DNA from: Hyphomonadaceae bacterium UBA5336
GTDB lineage: Bacteria > Pseudomonadota > Alphaproteobacteria > Caulobacterales > Hyphomonadaceae
Direction of reading: 5' to 3'
NCBI GenBank assembly: GCA_002408125.1
Contig: DHQO01000041.1
Coordinates: forward strand, 1 to 64,000
Length of the DNA: 64,000 nucleotides
Part shown: in pieces, positions 17,528 through 26,033 of the stretch
Numbering within the stretch: the stretch's first letter is position 1
Layout: each line of letters opens with the position of its first letter
Made by a program: the position numbers and the translations under genes
The notes under the pieces: generated by a model
What the model saw: the letters and a program-made list of their open reading frames with translations, nothing else
What the model was told of the DNA's origin: nothing
The model's database searches: none

Positions 17528-19486
17528 ATGACCGAAACAATGAACCCAACCACTGACGATTTCGCCGCGATGTTCGAAGACAGCGCCGCGGCCAACGCCA
17601 TGACCGAAGGCAAGGTCGTCCCCGCGACCGTGATTGCCATCGAGAATGATGCCGTGATCGTCGATGTGGGCCTGAAAACCGAAGGCCGCGTGCCGCTGAA
17701 GGAATTCTACCAGGACACCAAGGATCCCCAGCCTGGTGTGATCGTGGAAGTGTTCCTGGAGCGCATCGAGAACGCGCTCGGCGATGCCGTTCTCTCGCGC
17801 GAGAAAGCCCGCCGCGAGGAAAGCTGGATCCGCCTGGAGGATGCCTTCAACGCCGAAGAGCCCGTGAAGGGCGCGATTGTCGGCCGCGTGAAGGGCGGCT
17901 TCACCGTCGATCTCGGCGGCGTCAATGCCTTCCTTCCCGGCAGCCAGGTGGATATCCGCCCGGTGCGCGACATCGGCCCGCTGATGGGTGAGACCCAGCC
18001 TTTCGCCATCCTGAAAATGGACCGTCCGCGCGGCAATGTTGTCGTCTCGCGCCGCGCCATCCTGGAAGAAAGCCGCGCCGAACAGCGCGCCGAGATTGTC
18101 GGCGAGATGAATGAGGGCGATGTCCGCGACGGCGTCGTGAAGAACATCACCGATTACGGTGCTTTCGTGGATCTGGGCGGTATCGACGGCCTCCTGCACG
18201 TCACCGACATGAGCTGGAAGCGCATCAACCACCCCAGCCAGGTCGTCAATGTCGGCGATACGGTGAAGGTGCAGATCATCCGCATCAACCAGGACACCCA
18301 GCGTATCTCGCTCGGCATGAAACAGCTCGAGGCCGATCCGTGGGATGGCATCGAAGCCAAGTATCCGGTCGGCATGCGCCTGACCGGCCAGATCACCAAC
18401 ATCACCGATTACGGTGCGTTCGTTGAGCTGGAAGACGGTGTCGAAGGCCTGATCCACGTCTCGGAAATGAGCTGGACCAAGAAGAACCTGCACCCCGGCA
18501 AGATCGTCTCCACCTCCCAGGAAGTGGATGTGGAAGTCCTCGACGTGGACTCTGAGAAGCGCCGCATCTCGCTCGGCCTCAAGCAGACCCAGGACAATCC
18601 CTGGAATGCCTTCATCGCCGAGCATCCGATTGGTTCGGAAATCGAGGGCGAAGTGCGCGGCATCACCGAGTTCGGCCTGTTCGTGGGCCTCGGCCCGGAA
18701 CTCGACGGCATGGTGCACATCAACGACATCGCCTGGGACCAGTCCGGCGACGAAGCCATCCAGACCTACCAGAAGGGCGACACCGTGCGCGCCAAGGTGC
18801 TGGATGTGGATGTCGACAAGGAGCGCATCTCGCTCGGCATCAAGCAGGTCGGCGGTGACCCGATTTCCGATGGCGGTGGTATCCGTCGCGGTGAGGTCGT
18901 CACCTGTGTGGTGACCGAAGTTGCCTCCGGCGGTATCGAGGTGGAATTCGGCGAACCGGCGATGAAGAGTTTCATCCGCCGCTCCGATCTCTCCCGCGAC
19001 CGTTCCGAGCAACGCCCGGAACGCTTCGCGGTCGGCGACAAGGTCGATGCCCGCGTGCAGAATGTCGACAAGGGCTCGCGCCGCGTGACGCTCTCCATCA
19101 AGGCGCTGGAAATCGCCGAGGAGCAGGAAGCCGTCGCACAATACGGCTCGGCCGATAGCGGTGCCTCGCTGGGCGATATCCTGGGTGCGGCGCTCGCCGG
19201 CTCGGGTGGCTCTGCAGCCAGTGACAAGGTCGAGGAAACCCCGGCCCAGTCCGAAACCAAAGGCGCCGACGCGGATGCTGACACGGTCGAGGACGACCTG
19301 AAGGCTCTCAACGGCGTTGGCCCGGCGCTGGAGAAGAAGCTCCAGGGTGCCGGCATCACCTCGCTCGCGCAGATTGCCGATCTCAGCGATGAGGATGTGG
19401 CCAAGCTTGAGGACGAACTGTCGATCTCCGGCAAGTTCGAAAAGGGCGACTGGGTGAACGAGGCGAAAAAGCTGATCGGCGCCTGA
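17528..19486 (+). CDS. rpsA: 30S ribosomal protein S1 with C-terminal HhH
   Basis: A 652-aa S1 with six OB-fold S1 repeats, recognisable by recurring [10 protein letters not shown], H-V/I-S/T-x-M-S-W and R-I-S-L-G-x-K-Q motifs. It recruits structured mRNAs to the 30S subunit. Family length in alphaproteobacteria is about 560-570 aa. The extra C-terminus holds an Ala/Ser/Glu linker and a helix-hairpin-helix-like unit ([16 protein letters not shown], then [12 protein letters not shown]). The ATG at 17528 lacks a strong Shine-Dalgarno, common for rpsA. TTG 17501 and ATG 17540 are alternatives. Confidence 0.95.
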   Translation: MTETMNPTTDDFAAMFEDSAAANAMTEGKVVPATVIAIENDAVIVDVGLKTEGRVPLKEFYQDTKDPQPGVIVEVFLERIENALGDAVLSREKARREESWIRLEDAFNAEEPVKGAIVGRVKGGFTVDLGGVNAFLPGSQVDIRPVRDIGPLMGETQPFAILKMDRPRGNVVVSRRAILEESRAEQRAEIVGEMNEGDVRDGVVKNITDYGAFVDLGGIDGLLHVTDMSWKRINHPSQVVNVGDTVKVQIIRINQDTQRISLGMKQLEADPWDGIEAKYPVGMRLTGQITNITDYGAFVELEDGVEGLIHVSEMSWTKKNLHPGKIVSTSQEVDVEVLDVDSEKRRISLGLKQTQDNPWNAFIAEHPIGSEIEGEVRGITEFGLFVGLGPELDGMVHINDIAWDQSGDEAIQTYQKGDTVRAKVLDVDVDKERISLGIKQVGGDPISDGGGIRRGEVVTCVVTEVASGGIEVEFGEPAMKSFIRRSDLSRDRSEQRPERFAVGDKVDARVQNVDKGSRRVTLSIKALEIAEEQEAVAQYGSADSGASLGDILGAALAGSGGSAASDKVEETPAQSETKGADADADTVEDDLKALNGVGPALEKKLQGAGITSLAQIADLSDEDVAKLEDELSISGKFEKGDWVNEAKKLIGA

Positions 19487-19520
19487 GGCCCCTTGCTCCA
19501 ACGGAGCACTTGAACATCGA

Positions 19521-19552
19521 AACCGCCCGGCCTCGGCTGGGCGGTTTTTTTT
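19521..19552 (+). terminator. Intrinsic terminator after rpsA
   Basis: AACCGCCC (19521-19528) pairs with GGGCGGTT (19539-19546), and the stem runs into eight T residues at 19545-19552. A textbook rho-independent terminator 35 bp after the S1 stop codon. Confidence 0.93.
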
Positions 19553-19741
19553 GCCCCGATATCTGAAATGTGGCGAAAATGATCCTGGATAACAGCCCGA
19601 TAAATTAACTGTGATCCACATCCCGCCAATACAACGCAATACAAACGCTGTTCCACGTTGCCTGCCACTGCGAGTGCAACGCCCGCTCACACGCGAGCCC
19701 GGTTGAAGGAGTTCATCAGAAACACGAAAGGGATACCTCTG

Positions 19742-20056
19742 ATGAAACTGACCAGCACCCTCGCGGCTCTGGTGGCCGTCTCTACCTTCGCCTTCCCGGC
19801 CACCGCGGCCATCAACAACGAAGTCTTCACCGTGGATTTCAGCTTTGATCGTACCGCTCCGGTCGAAGTCACCTATGAGAATTTCCAGGACATCGCCGAG
19901 CGTGCCTGCCGTTCGCGCGAGGAGCCCTTCTCCATCACCCTGAAGTTCCGTTCGGCGGCCAAGCGATGCGTCGAGGACCTGCTCGGCAAGGCCGTCCTCC
20001 AAACGGAAATGCCGGATCTGATCGCCCTGCACAATGGCGAGCAGAAAGCCAACTAG
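19742..20056 (+). CDS. UrcA family secreted protein
   Basis: A 104-aa protein with a clear signal peptide (M-K-L-T-S-T-L-A-A-L-V-A-V then F-P-A-T-A-A, cleavage near residue 25). The mature part has the UrcA pattern: V-x-Y-E-N-F-Q near the start and two cysteines (E-R-A-C and K-R-C-V) that probably form a disulfide. UrcA proteins are small periplasmic or secreted proteins frequent in Caulobacterales and Sphingomonadales; the function is unknown. I start at 19742 because it begins the signal peptide; the frame is open 28 codons further upstream. It is flanked by two terminators, so it is monocistronic. Confidence 0.8.
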   Translation: MKLTSTLAALVAVSTFAFPATAAINNEVFTVDFSFDRTAPVEVTYENFQDIAERACRSREEPFSITLKFRSAAKRCVEDLLGKAVLQTEMPDLIALHNGEQKAN

Positions 20057-20085
20057 CAGTCTGGACCCCTGCACTCCAGAAACTT

Positions 20086-20117
20086 GACGCCCCGCGATTT
20101 TTCGTGGGGCGTTCTTT
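20086..20117 (+). terminator. Intrinsic terminator after UrcA gene
   Basis: GACGCCCCGCGA (20086-20097) pairs with the segment TCGTGGGGCGTT at 20101-20112 (one G-T pair), followed by CTTTT. It lies 30 bp after the UrcA stop codon. Confidence 0.88.
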
Positions 20118-20263
20118 TATCTGGCACGGCCGTTTTTGCCGCCGCGCAACCCAGACAATTCCCTGAGGCCTCCTGACCACATCACAAAGGTCTGCCATAG
20201 TGTCGAAGAGTGGCCTAACCATTCGCACTCACGATCTGGCCACAGGATGGAACGGCAAGTCGG

Positions 20264-21883
20264 ATGCTTTTGATAGACACATTCGGCCCCATAAAGGTGC
20301 ACTTGGATGGTGAGGAACTGGCACTGCCGGCCTCCCGGAAAACCCGTGCCCTGCTCGGCTATCTCGCCCTCACCGGCACCCCCCAGCGGCGCGACCGGCT
20401 GTGCGAGCTGTTCTGGGAGATCCCCGACGATCCGCGCGCGGCGCTGCGCTGGTCGCTCAGCAAGCTGCGCCCGGCGGTAAATGCCGGCGAGAAAATGCGC
20501 CTGACCTCCGACCGCGAGCGGATCGAGCTCGATCCGGCCCTGGTGCGGGTCGATTTCCACCAGGTCCGCCAGTGTGCCAACGGTAACGAGGCCCATGTCT
20601 CGGAGCTCGAACGCAACTGGGAGCGTGCCAATCACCTCCTGCTGGAGGACTGCGAGCTGCCCAACCAGCCCGACTACACCGCCTGGCTCGCCCAGCAGCG
20701 TGACGAGGCTACCCGGTTCCGCGTGCGCATGGCCCGCCGGCTGGCGACATTCCCGAAGCTGGAGCCCGAAGAGTCCGAGCGCTGGGCAGAACGCTGGCTG
20801 ATGGATGCGCCTTTCGATGCGCTCGCTGCGCAATATGCCGTGGCAAGCCGGCGCTGGATGGGCCGGGAGAAAGAGGCGCTGGCGCGGATTGAGGAACTGG
20901 AACAGGATTATCGCGCCGCCGGACTGCAGCCGCCCGACTGGTCTACCGATCCCGTGCCGCCACGCACGCCCGCGCCGCAACCGGGCATCCGCGCGCCGGC
21001 ACCCGCGCCAACCATGGCGCCCGCGAATGCAGCCACCCCCCGCCAGGCGGTCCGCTTCGTCCAGGCCTCCGACGCTACAACGCTTGCCTGGGCCGCTGTC
21101 GGCACGCCGGACAAGCCGCCGCTGGTGAAAGCCGCCAACTGGCTTTCGCATCTGGAGCTCGACTGGGAAGCACCGATCTGGAGCCCGCTCTTCCGCGAGC
21201 TGGCGCGCTCATACCATTTCATCCGCTATGACGAGCGCGGCTGTGGTCTGTCGGACTGGGACGTGCCGGAGATCAGTTTCGATACCTTTGTGTCGGATCT
21301 GGAACTGGTGGTGGATGCCGCCGGGCTCGAGCGCTTTCCCCTGCTCGGCATCAGCCAGGGCGCAGCGGTGTCGATAGAGTATGCTGCCCGCCATCCCGAC
21401 CGGGTCTCAAAACTCATCCTGTTCGGCGGCTATACGGCCGGCTGGCGCCATACCGCCACTCCGGAAGAGGCCAAGGAACGCGAGGCGGTGATGGTCCTTA
21501 CCGAGACCGGCTGGGGGCGGGCGAACAACCCCTCTTACCGTCACTTCTTCTCGCAGACTTTCATGCCGGATGCGACACCGGAGGAACTGGCCTGGTTCGA
21601 CGAGTTCCAGCGCCATACCGCCTCCTCGGAAAACGCCGTGCGCTTCCTGGAGGCTTTCGCGACGCTGGACGTGCGCGACCGGCTGGCCAAAGTGCAGTGC
21701 CCCACCCTGGTGATCCACTGCCGCGGCGACCAGCGCATACCGATGGCATCGGGCCGAGCTATTGCCGCGCAGATTCCCAATGCCGAATTTGTCGGCCTGG
21801 AATCCAACAATCACCTGCTGCTCGGCCGCGAACCGGCCTCGGCGCGATTCGTCGACGCCGTCCGGCGGTTCCTGGCTGACTGA
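20264..21883 (+). CDS. Winged-helix/BTAD regulator fused to alpha/beta hydrolase
   Basis: A 539-aa two-part protein. Residues 1-90 resemble the OmpR-type winged helix of SARP-like activators (L-D-T-F-G-P-I-K-V, A-L-L-G-Y-L-A-L, D-R-L-C-E-L-F-W, A-L-R-W-S-L-S-K-L-R). Residues 90-225 are a helical BTAD/TPR-like region. A Pro/Ala linker (about 228-262) joins it to an alpha/beta hydrolase with oxyanion R-Y-D-E-R-G-C-G-L-S, nucleophile Ser364 (G-I-S-Q-G), acid in R-G-D-Q-R-I-P and a His in N-N-H-L-L. It may sense a small ester or lactone, or may have lost catalysis and only bind ligand. The 207-bp upstream gap shows no gene. It is convergent with azoR, 4 bp apart. Confidence 0.8.
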   Translation: MLLIDTFGPIKVHLDGEELALPASRKTRALLGYLALTGTPQRRDRLCELFWEIPDDPRAALRWSLSKLRPAVNAGEKMRLTSDRERIELDPALVRVDFHQVRQCANGNEAHVSELERNWERANHLLLEDCELPNQPDYTAWLAQQRDEATRFRVRMARRLATFPKLEPEESERWAERWLMDAPFDALAAQYAVASRRWMGREKEALARIEELEQDYRAAGLQPPDWSTDPVPPRTPAPQPGIRAPAPAPTMAPANAATPRQAVRFVQASDATTLAWAAVGTPDKPPLVKAANWLSHLELDWEAPIWSPLFRELARSYHFIRYDERGCGLSDWDVPEISFDTFVSDLELVVDAAGLERFPLLGISQGAAVSIEYAARHPDRVSKLILFGGYTAGWRHTATPEEAKEREAVMVLTETGWGRANNPSYRHFFSQTFMPDATPEELAWFDEFQRHTASSENAVRFLEAFATLDVRDRLAKVQCPTLVIHCRGDQRIPMASGRAIAAQIPNAEFVGLESNNHLLLGREPASARFVDAVRRFLAD

Positions 21884-21887
21884 GCAG

Positions 21888-22502
21888 TCAGGCGGCTGCC
21901 GTCACAAGACTGCCGATTTCACCGCGCGCGCCAGTGATCGCCTCGGCGCTCGCCTCCGGCCCGAAGGCCAGCTTCTCAGCCCGCACAAAGGTGACATCGG
22001 TAATGCCGATGAAACCGAGCAACGTGCGCAGATGCGGCTCCTGGGCGTCCATCGCCTGGGCCGGGCCTTCGCTGTAAAACCCGCCGCGCGTGAGGATCAC
22101 GATAGCGCGCTTGCCTTTTAACAGGCCCTCAGAGCCGGCTTCGGTGTAGCGGAAGGTCACGCCCGCGCGCAGCACATAGTCGAACCAGGATTTCAGCGTC
22201 GACGGGATGCCGAAATTGTACATCGGCGCGCCGATCACCAGCGTGTCGGCGGCCTGAAGCTCTGCGACCAGAGCATCCGAAAGCGCCCGTGCTTCGGTCT
22301 GGGCCGCATTGGCCGGCTCGCCGCGCAGAGCAGTCGCGGAGTCCACCGTCAGGTGTGGAACCGGCTCGGCGCCGATATCGCGCGTCGTGACGGTGAGAGC
22401 GGGATCGGTCTCGCGCAGGGCTGCAATGGTCTCGCGGACCAACCGATTGGAAACCGACGCCTCGCCCAGCGCACTGCTGGTAAGAGCAAGAATATTGGAC
22501 AT
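21888..22502 (-). CDS. azoR: FMN-dependent NADH-azoreductase
   Basis: A 204-aa flavodoxin-fold enzyme of the AzoR family, a two-electron quinone and azo reductase using FMN and NADH. Typical motifs: S-V-S-N-R-L-V-R-E-T near the N-terminus, G-A-P-M-Y-N-F-G-I-P-S-T-L-K-S-W-F-D-Y-V for FMN binding, and R-G-G-F-Y near 140. The ATG at 22502 has GAGGAGG about 8 bp upstream. It is divergent from a LysR regulator across 112 bp, a common pairing for quinone- or electrophile-induced azoR genes. Confidence 0.93.
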   Translation of the reverse strand: MSNILALTSSALGEASVSNRLVRETIAALRETDPALTVTTRDIGAEPVPHLTVDSATALRGEPANAAQTEARALSDALVAELQAADTLVIGAPMYNFGIPSTLKSWFDYVLRAGVTFRYTEAGSEGLLKGKRAIVILTRGGFYSEGPAQAMDAQEPHLRTLLGFIGITDVTFVRAEKLAFGPEASAEAITGARGEIGSLVTAAA

Positions 22503-22614
22503 GGGGGGTGCCTCCTCTGAAGCCTCGTGTTTTGCCTGCACACAGATGAGAGTCACAATCCAGGAACATAAGACCTATATTCTGCACCATATTGTTGCAT
22601 CAAAGGGAACGGTG

Positions 22615-23505
22615 ATGAGCGAATTGGAAGAGCTGCGCAGCTTTGTCGAGGTGGTGCGCAGCGGCGGTTTTAGCCAGGCGGCGCGGCGGCTGGGCATTTC
22701 CAAGTCCATGGTCAGCCGGCGCGTTGCCAATCTTGAGGCAAGTCTCGGCACGCGGCTGCTCAGCCGGACAACGCGCGGTGTCAGCCCGACCGATGCCGGC
22801 CATGATTTCAGCGCCCGCGCCGAGCAGATCCTCGCCGACTATGAGGAAGCACGCGACCACGCCGCCAGCCAGGGCGGGGAGGTGATCGGGCGTCTGCGCC
22901 TGTCCATGCCTCATTCCTTCGGCCTGCGCCATCTCGCACCATTGCTGGCCGAACTGGCCTGCGCCCATCCAAGACTGGAGCTGGATGTCTCCTTCAGCGA
23001 CCGGCGCGTCGACCTGATCGGAGAAAATTTCGATGCCGCCATCCGGATCGGGGAGCTGGCCGACTCCAGCCTTGTAGCCCGCCGCATCGCTCCGTCCAGG
23101 GGCTTGCTGGTGGCAAGCCCGGCCTATCTCGACCGCGCAGGGCGCCCAACCAGCCCGCGTGACCTGGCCCAGCACAACTGCCTGATCTATTCAACCAGCA
23201 GCGTCCCTGACTGGCAGTTCCGGGACGGGCAGAAGCTGGTCTCGGTGCACCCGGTCGGCAGGTTCCGTTCAGACAGCGGCGAGGCGCTGCTGCAATGGGC
23301 CGAAGCTGGGCTTGGGATTGCCTATCTGCCGACTTTCATCCTTGGCGATGCGGTCGAGGCAGGCCGGCTGGAACGCCTGCTCTGCGATTATGCCACCATG
23401 GAACACGGTATCTATATCCTGCGCCCGGCTGGAACCTATGTCTCGGGAAAGCTCCGCCTGCTCACGGACTTCCTCGCCGAGAGGCTTACAACAACACTGA
23501 CCTGA
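22615..23505 (+). CDS. LysR-type regulator, divergent from azoR
   Basis: A 296-aa LysR regulator with an N-terminal winged HTH (F-V-E-V-V-R-S-G-G-F-S-Q-A-A-R-R-L-G-I-S-K-S with V-S-R-R-V-A-N-L-E) and a C-terminal effector-binding domain. It is closest in feel to the CrgA/DmlR/PecT subgroup (A-I-R-I-G-E-L, G-L-L-V-A-S-P-A-Y-L). It is transcribed divergently from azoR and probably controls it in response to a quinone-like signal. The stop codon lies 4 bp before the left attachment repeat of the integrated element, so the gene itself is not disrupted. Confidence 0.93.
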   Translation: MSELEELRSFVEVVRSGGFSQAARRLGISKSMVSRRVANLEASLGTRLLSRTTRGVSPTDAGHDFSARAEQILADYEEARDHAASQGGEVIGRLRLSMPHSFGLRHLAPLLAELACAHPRLELDVSFSDRRVDLIGENFDAAIRIGELADSSLVARRIAPSRGLLVASPAYLDRAGRPTSPRDLAQHNCLIYSTSSVPDWQFRDGQKLVSVHPVGRFRSDSGEALLQWAEAGLGIAYLPTFILGDAVEAGRLERLLCDYATMEHGIYILRPAGTYVSGKLRLLTDFLAERLTTTLT

Positions 23506-23508
23506 AAC

Positions 23509-23553
23509 TGGAGCGGGCGATGAGATTCGAACTCACGACCCCAACCTTGGCAA
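23509..23553. repeat. attL: 3' half of tRNA-Gly
   Basis: A 45-bp stretch identical to 34028-34072 inside the intact tRNA-Gly. It starts TGGAGCGGGCGATGAG (the CCA end on the minus strand) and ends CCTTGGCAA at the anticodon loop. Sequence diverges immediately on both sides (AAAC left, TTTCC right), so the crossover core lies within these 45 bp. It sits 4 bp after the LysR stop and 156 bp before the integrase start. Confidence 0.93.
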
Positions 23554-23708
23554 TTTCCAAGTGATGGCATCGCTTGCGGTCTGTTGCGTTCTATTCTTGA
23601 GAACAAGTGCATTGATTTAACTTTATTTTTATCTGCGCTTGCGTATGTTTGCAACCGTAACGTGTCGCGGGGATTTCGCTCCCCCAGAGATGCCCGAGGA
23701 GCAAACGG

Positions 23709-24878
23709 TTGCCAAAGAGAGCCTTCACCGACCTGGGCGTGGAGCGCCTGGCGCCACCCAGGCGTGGGCGGCTGGAGTTGGGGGACGCCATTGTCCGTGG
23801 CCTGTGCCTGCGCGTCACGCCCGGCGGGGCGAAGAGCTGGTCGGTCATCTACAAGGTGCCGGGCGAGGGCGGCTACACGGACACCGGGCGCCCACTGAAG
23901 GGTGGCCAGCACCGGATCACTCTGGGCCCATGGCCCTTGGTCGGCGTGGCGAGGGCGCGGGAGCGCGCCACCGAGGTATTGCGCTCGGTCTTGGAGGGCA
24001 ACGACCCCCGCCGCACCTCTGGGCCGGTGGACACGGTTGCCTCAGTCGTGGAGCGGATGTTGGAGCTGGCCCGGCGGGAGGTCTCGCCCGCGAGCTGGCG
24101 GAACATGGAGCGAGTTCTGCGATTGCATGTCGTCGCCCACTGGGGCGCGCGGCCGATACACTCAATCACCCGGCAAGACATCAACGAGCACTTGGACAAG
24201 ATGATTGTCGATGGGCAGATTGGCTCCGCCCGCGAGACCCGCAAGATGCTCTCCCGACTGATGGCCCACGCGGAGCAGCGCGGCCTCATTCTCCGCAACC
24301 CCATGTCCAATCTGCGCCGCCGCGACCCCCAGCCAACCACCCGGGGCCGGGCCTTGGACGTGTCCGAGGCGCGCGAGGCGCTGCAGGGCGCCCGCGCGCT
24401 GGGCTATCCACTGGGCTCCGTCACTGAGCTGTTGCTGCTCACCGGGTGCAGGAAGAACGAGATCGCCCGGGCGCGGTGGGATTGGGTTGATGAGGGTGAC
24501 CGCTGCCTCGTCATACCCGCGAGTGAGTACAAGTCGCGCCGCGAGCATGTCGTCGCGCTCTCGGACAGGGCCTGGAACGTCCTGAACTCTTTGCCGCGCC
24601 TGCCCGGCCCCTACATCTTCTCCACGACCGGCGGGACGAGGCCCGTTGACTTCGGAACAAAGGCCCGCGCGCGGATCGGGGGTGATTGGTCGCCGCACGA
24701 CCTGCGCCGCACGGTCGAGAGCCAGATGGCCCGGCTGGGGGTCGCGCCGGAGGTTCGCGGTCGCGTCCTGGGCCACAGCCAAGGCGTCTTGCAGCGCGCC
24801 TACAACCGGCACGACTATCTGGAAGAGAAGCGGGCCGCGCTCGCGCTCGTAGCGGAGGCCTATGAAGATGGCGACTGA
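23709..24878 (+). CDS. int: Tyrosine integrase of the element
   Basis: A 389-aa tyrosine recombinase with the P4-type layout: an N-terminal DUF4102-like arm-binding domain (L-G-D-A-I-V-R-G-L-C-L-R-V-T-P-G-G-A-K-S-W), a core-binding SAM-like domain (about 105-190) and a catalytic domain. Catalytic residues are visible: R in L-T-G-C-R-K-N-E-I, K in E-Y-K-S-R-R, H and R in S-P-H-D-L-R-R-T, H in L-G-H-S-Q-G, and nucleophile Y in A-Y-N-R-H-D-Y. It presumably recombines the tRNA-Gly attachment sites. Start is TTG 23709 with GAGGAG about 7 bp upstream. An AT-rich promoter region lies at about 23600-23640. Confidence 0.93.
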   Translation: MPKRAFTDLGVERLAPPRRGRLELGDAIVRGLCLRVTPGGAKSWSVIYKVPGEGGYTDTGRPLKGGQHRITLGPWPLVGVARARERATEVLRSVLEGNDPRRTSGPVDTVASVVERMLELARREVSPASWRNMERVLRLHVVAHWGARPIHSITRQDINEHLDKMIVDGQIGSARETRKMLSRLMAHAEQRGLILRNPMSNLRRRDPQPTTRGRALDVSEAREALQGARALGYPLGSVTELLLLTGCRKNEIARARWDWVDEGDRCLVIPASEYKSRREHVVALSDRAWNVLNSLPRLPGPYIFSTTGGTRPVDFGTKARARIGGDWSPHDLRRTVESQMARLGVAPEVRGRVLGHSQGVLQRAYNRHDYLEEKRAALALVAEAYEDGD

Positions 24879-25707
24879 CTGGAAGCGATCACTGCACATT
24901 GTCATTGAGAATGGCGTCAGGGTCGTTCGCAGGGCGCGGGCCAAGGCAGGCCTATCGATGTATGATATGTACGAGAGGCACGCGCCGAAGGAGCCCGTCG
25001 GCGACCAAGAGTGGGCGTCTGGCGCAAACTTGGAACGCATAAAGCGGTACGTGAAAGGGGGTTGTACCTACGAAGAGGCCAAAGAGGTCTACAAGTCTGT
25101 TGGGGACCTCTATGTGGACGATTTGGCCAAGCTCCTCGACACCACCCCCGAGCGGCTCAAAGAGCTGAAATGGGAATACAATGGCTGGAAGGAAGAGGTG
25201 TCGGCCTCGCGCGAGGAATACAAAAAGCCCCGCGACTATCTCGCACAACGGTTGCCGCTGGGGACGGCCAAGCCGGGCACGCTGCGCCACGCGCTCGAAC
25301 AGCTTCCAGGCTATTGGTTTGAACGGTGGTGGGAGGGACAGAAGTGGTCTCTTGAGGAAGACGCCAAAGGGGGCGGCACCAAGGAGCGCGAACGCCTCGG
25401 AATTGAACATCGGGCCAGATACACGCTGGGCATAAAAGGCGCGGGAGGCAAGACGCCGGACTTCAATCGGATACCCATTAGCAAGATGTACCCCCAGGTT
25501 CAGGAGATCGCCGGCAAGTGGCCGGACATCGTCGAGCTTTATGACAGGAAAGCTCCGTATAAGGCCGCCAACAATAAGACCGCGCGCAAGCAATATCTTC
25601 TAATCCAGTGGCTCGACCCAGACCTCGGGATAGACTGGCCGGAGATATCCGGCCTCTACAAGGAATGGGAGCCAGCCCAGCAGCGCAAACGCAAACGTAC
25701 GAAATAG
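24862..25707 (+). CDS. Element protein of unknown function (281 aa)
   Basis: A 281-aa hydrophilic, Lys/Glu/Trp-rich protein overlapping the integrase by 17 bp, so the two are probably translated together. I do not recognise a domain. Visible features: an N-terminal basic helix (V-R-V-V-R-R-A-R-A-K-A-G-L-S), an acidic middle with several E-E and W residues, and a strongly basic C-terminal tail (R-K-R-K-R-T-K). The first 60 residues could form a helix-turn-helix, but this is weak. Position beside int suggests a role in excision or its control. Confidence 0.65.
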   Translation: MKMATDWKRSLHIVIENGVRVVRRARAKAGLSMYDMYERHAPKEPVGDQEWASGANLERIKRYVKGGCTYEEAKEVYKSVGDLYVDDLAKLLDTTPERLKELKWEYNGWKEEVSASREEYKKPRDYLAQRLPLGTAKPGTLRHALEQLPGYWFERWWEGQKWSLEEDAKGGGTKERERLGIEHRARYTLGIKGAGGKTPDFNRIPISKMYPQVQEIAGKWPDIVELYDRKAPYKAANNKTARKQYLLIQWLDPDLGIDWPEISGLYKEWEPAQQRKRKRTK

Positions 25708-25772
25708 CTCGGGTGCGCGCCTAATGCGGTCTGCACATACTCCTCGTGAACAAATACACAATGGAGTTGGCA

Positions 25773-26033
25773 ATGAGCAGTGATCGCTTCCTGCCCACCA
25801 AACAGGTCTCTGAATTGGTTGGGCTGAATCCACGACAGATCCGCGACTATGTCTCGCGCGGTCAGTTTCCACCCCCGATCCCCCTGAGCCGCAGACACAA
25901 TGTCTGGTGCGAGGCGGAGGTCCGCGAGTGGATGGCCGAGCAGATGAAGGAGGCCCCGCAACGCCGGGCCGACCTCGCGGACAGCATGTCCGACCTGAGT
26001 CGTGGAGCGCGGTCTGATGAACCCCCATTCTGA
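25773..26033 (+). CDS. AlpA-like excisionase/regulator
   Basis: An 86-aa protein with an AlpA/MerR-like winged HTH: F-L-P-T-K-Q-V-S-E-L-V-G-L-N near the start, then R-Q-I-R-D-Y-V-S-R-G-Q-F-P-P-P-I-P-L-S-R-R and V-W-C-E-A-E-V-R-E-W-M. AlpA proteins activate integrase or excision functions in P4-like elements. The ATG at 25773 has GGAG 6 bp upstream; in-frame GTG 25746 and ATG 25761 lie further up. It overlaps the primase-helicase start by 17 bp. Confidence 0.82.
   Translation: MSSDRFLPTKQVSELVGLNPRQIRDYVSRGQFPPPIPLSRRHNVWCEAEVREWMAEQMKEAPQRRADLADSMSDLSRGARSDEPPF

Noticed and set aside
17435..20074. 879-codon open frame on the minus strand
   Set aside because: It is antisense to rpsA and the UrcA gene and repeats H-D-V-D-like strings that mirror the S1 repeats. 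Not a gene.
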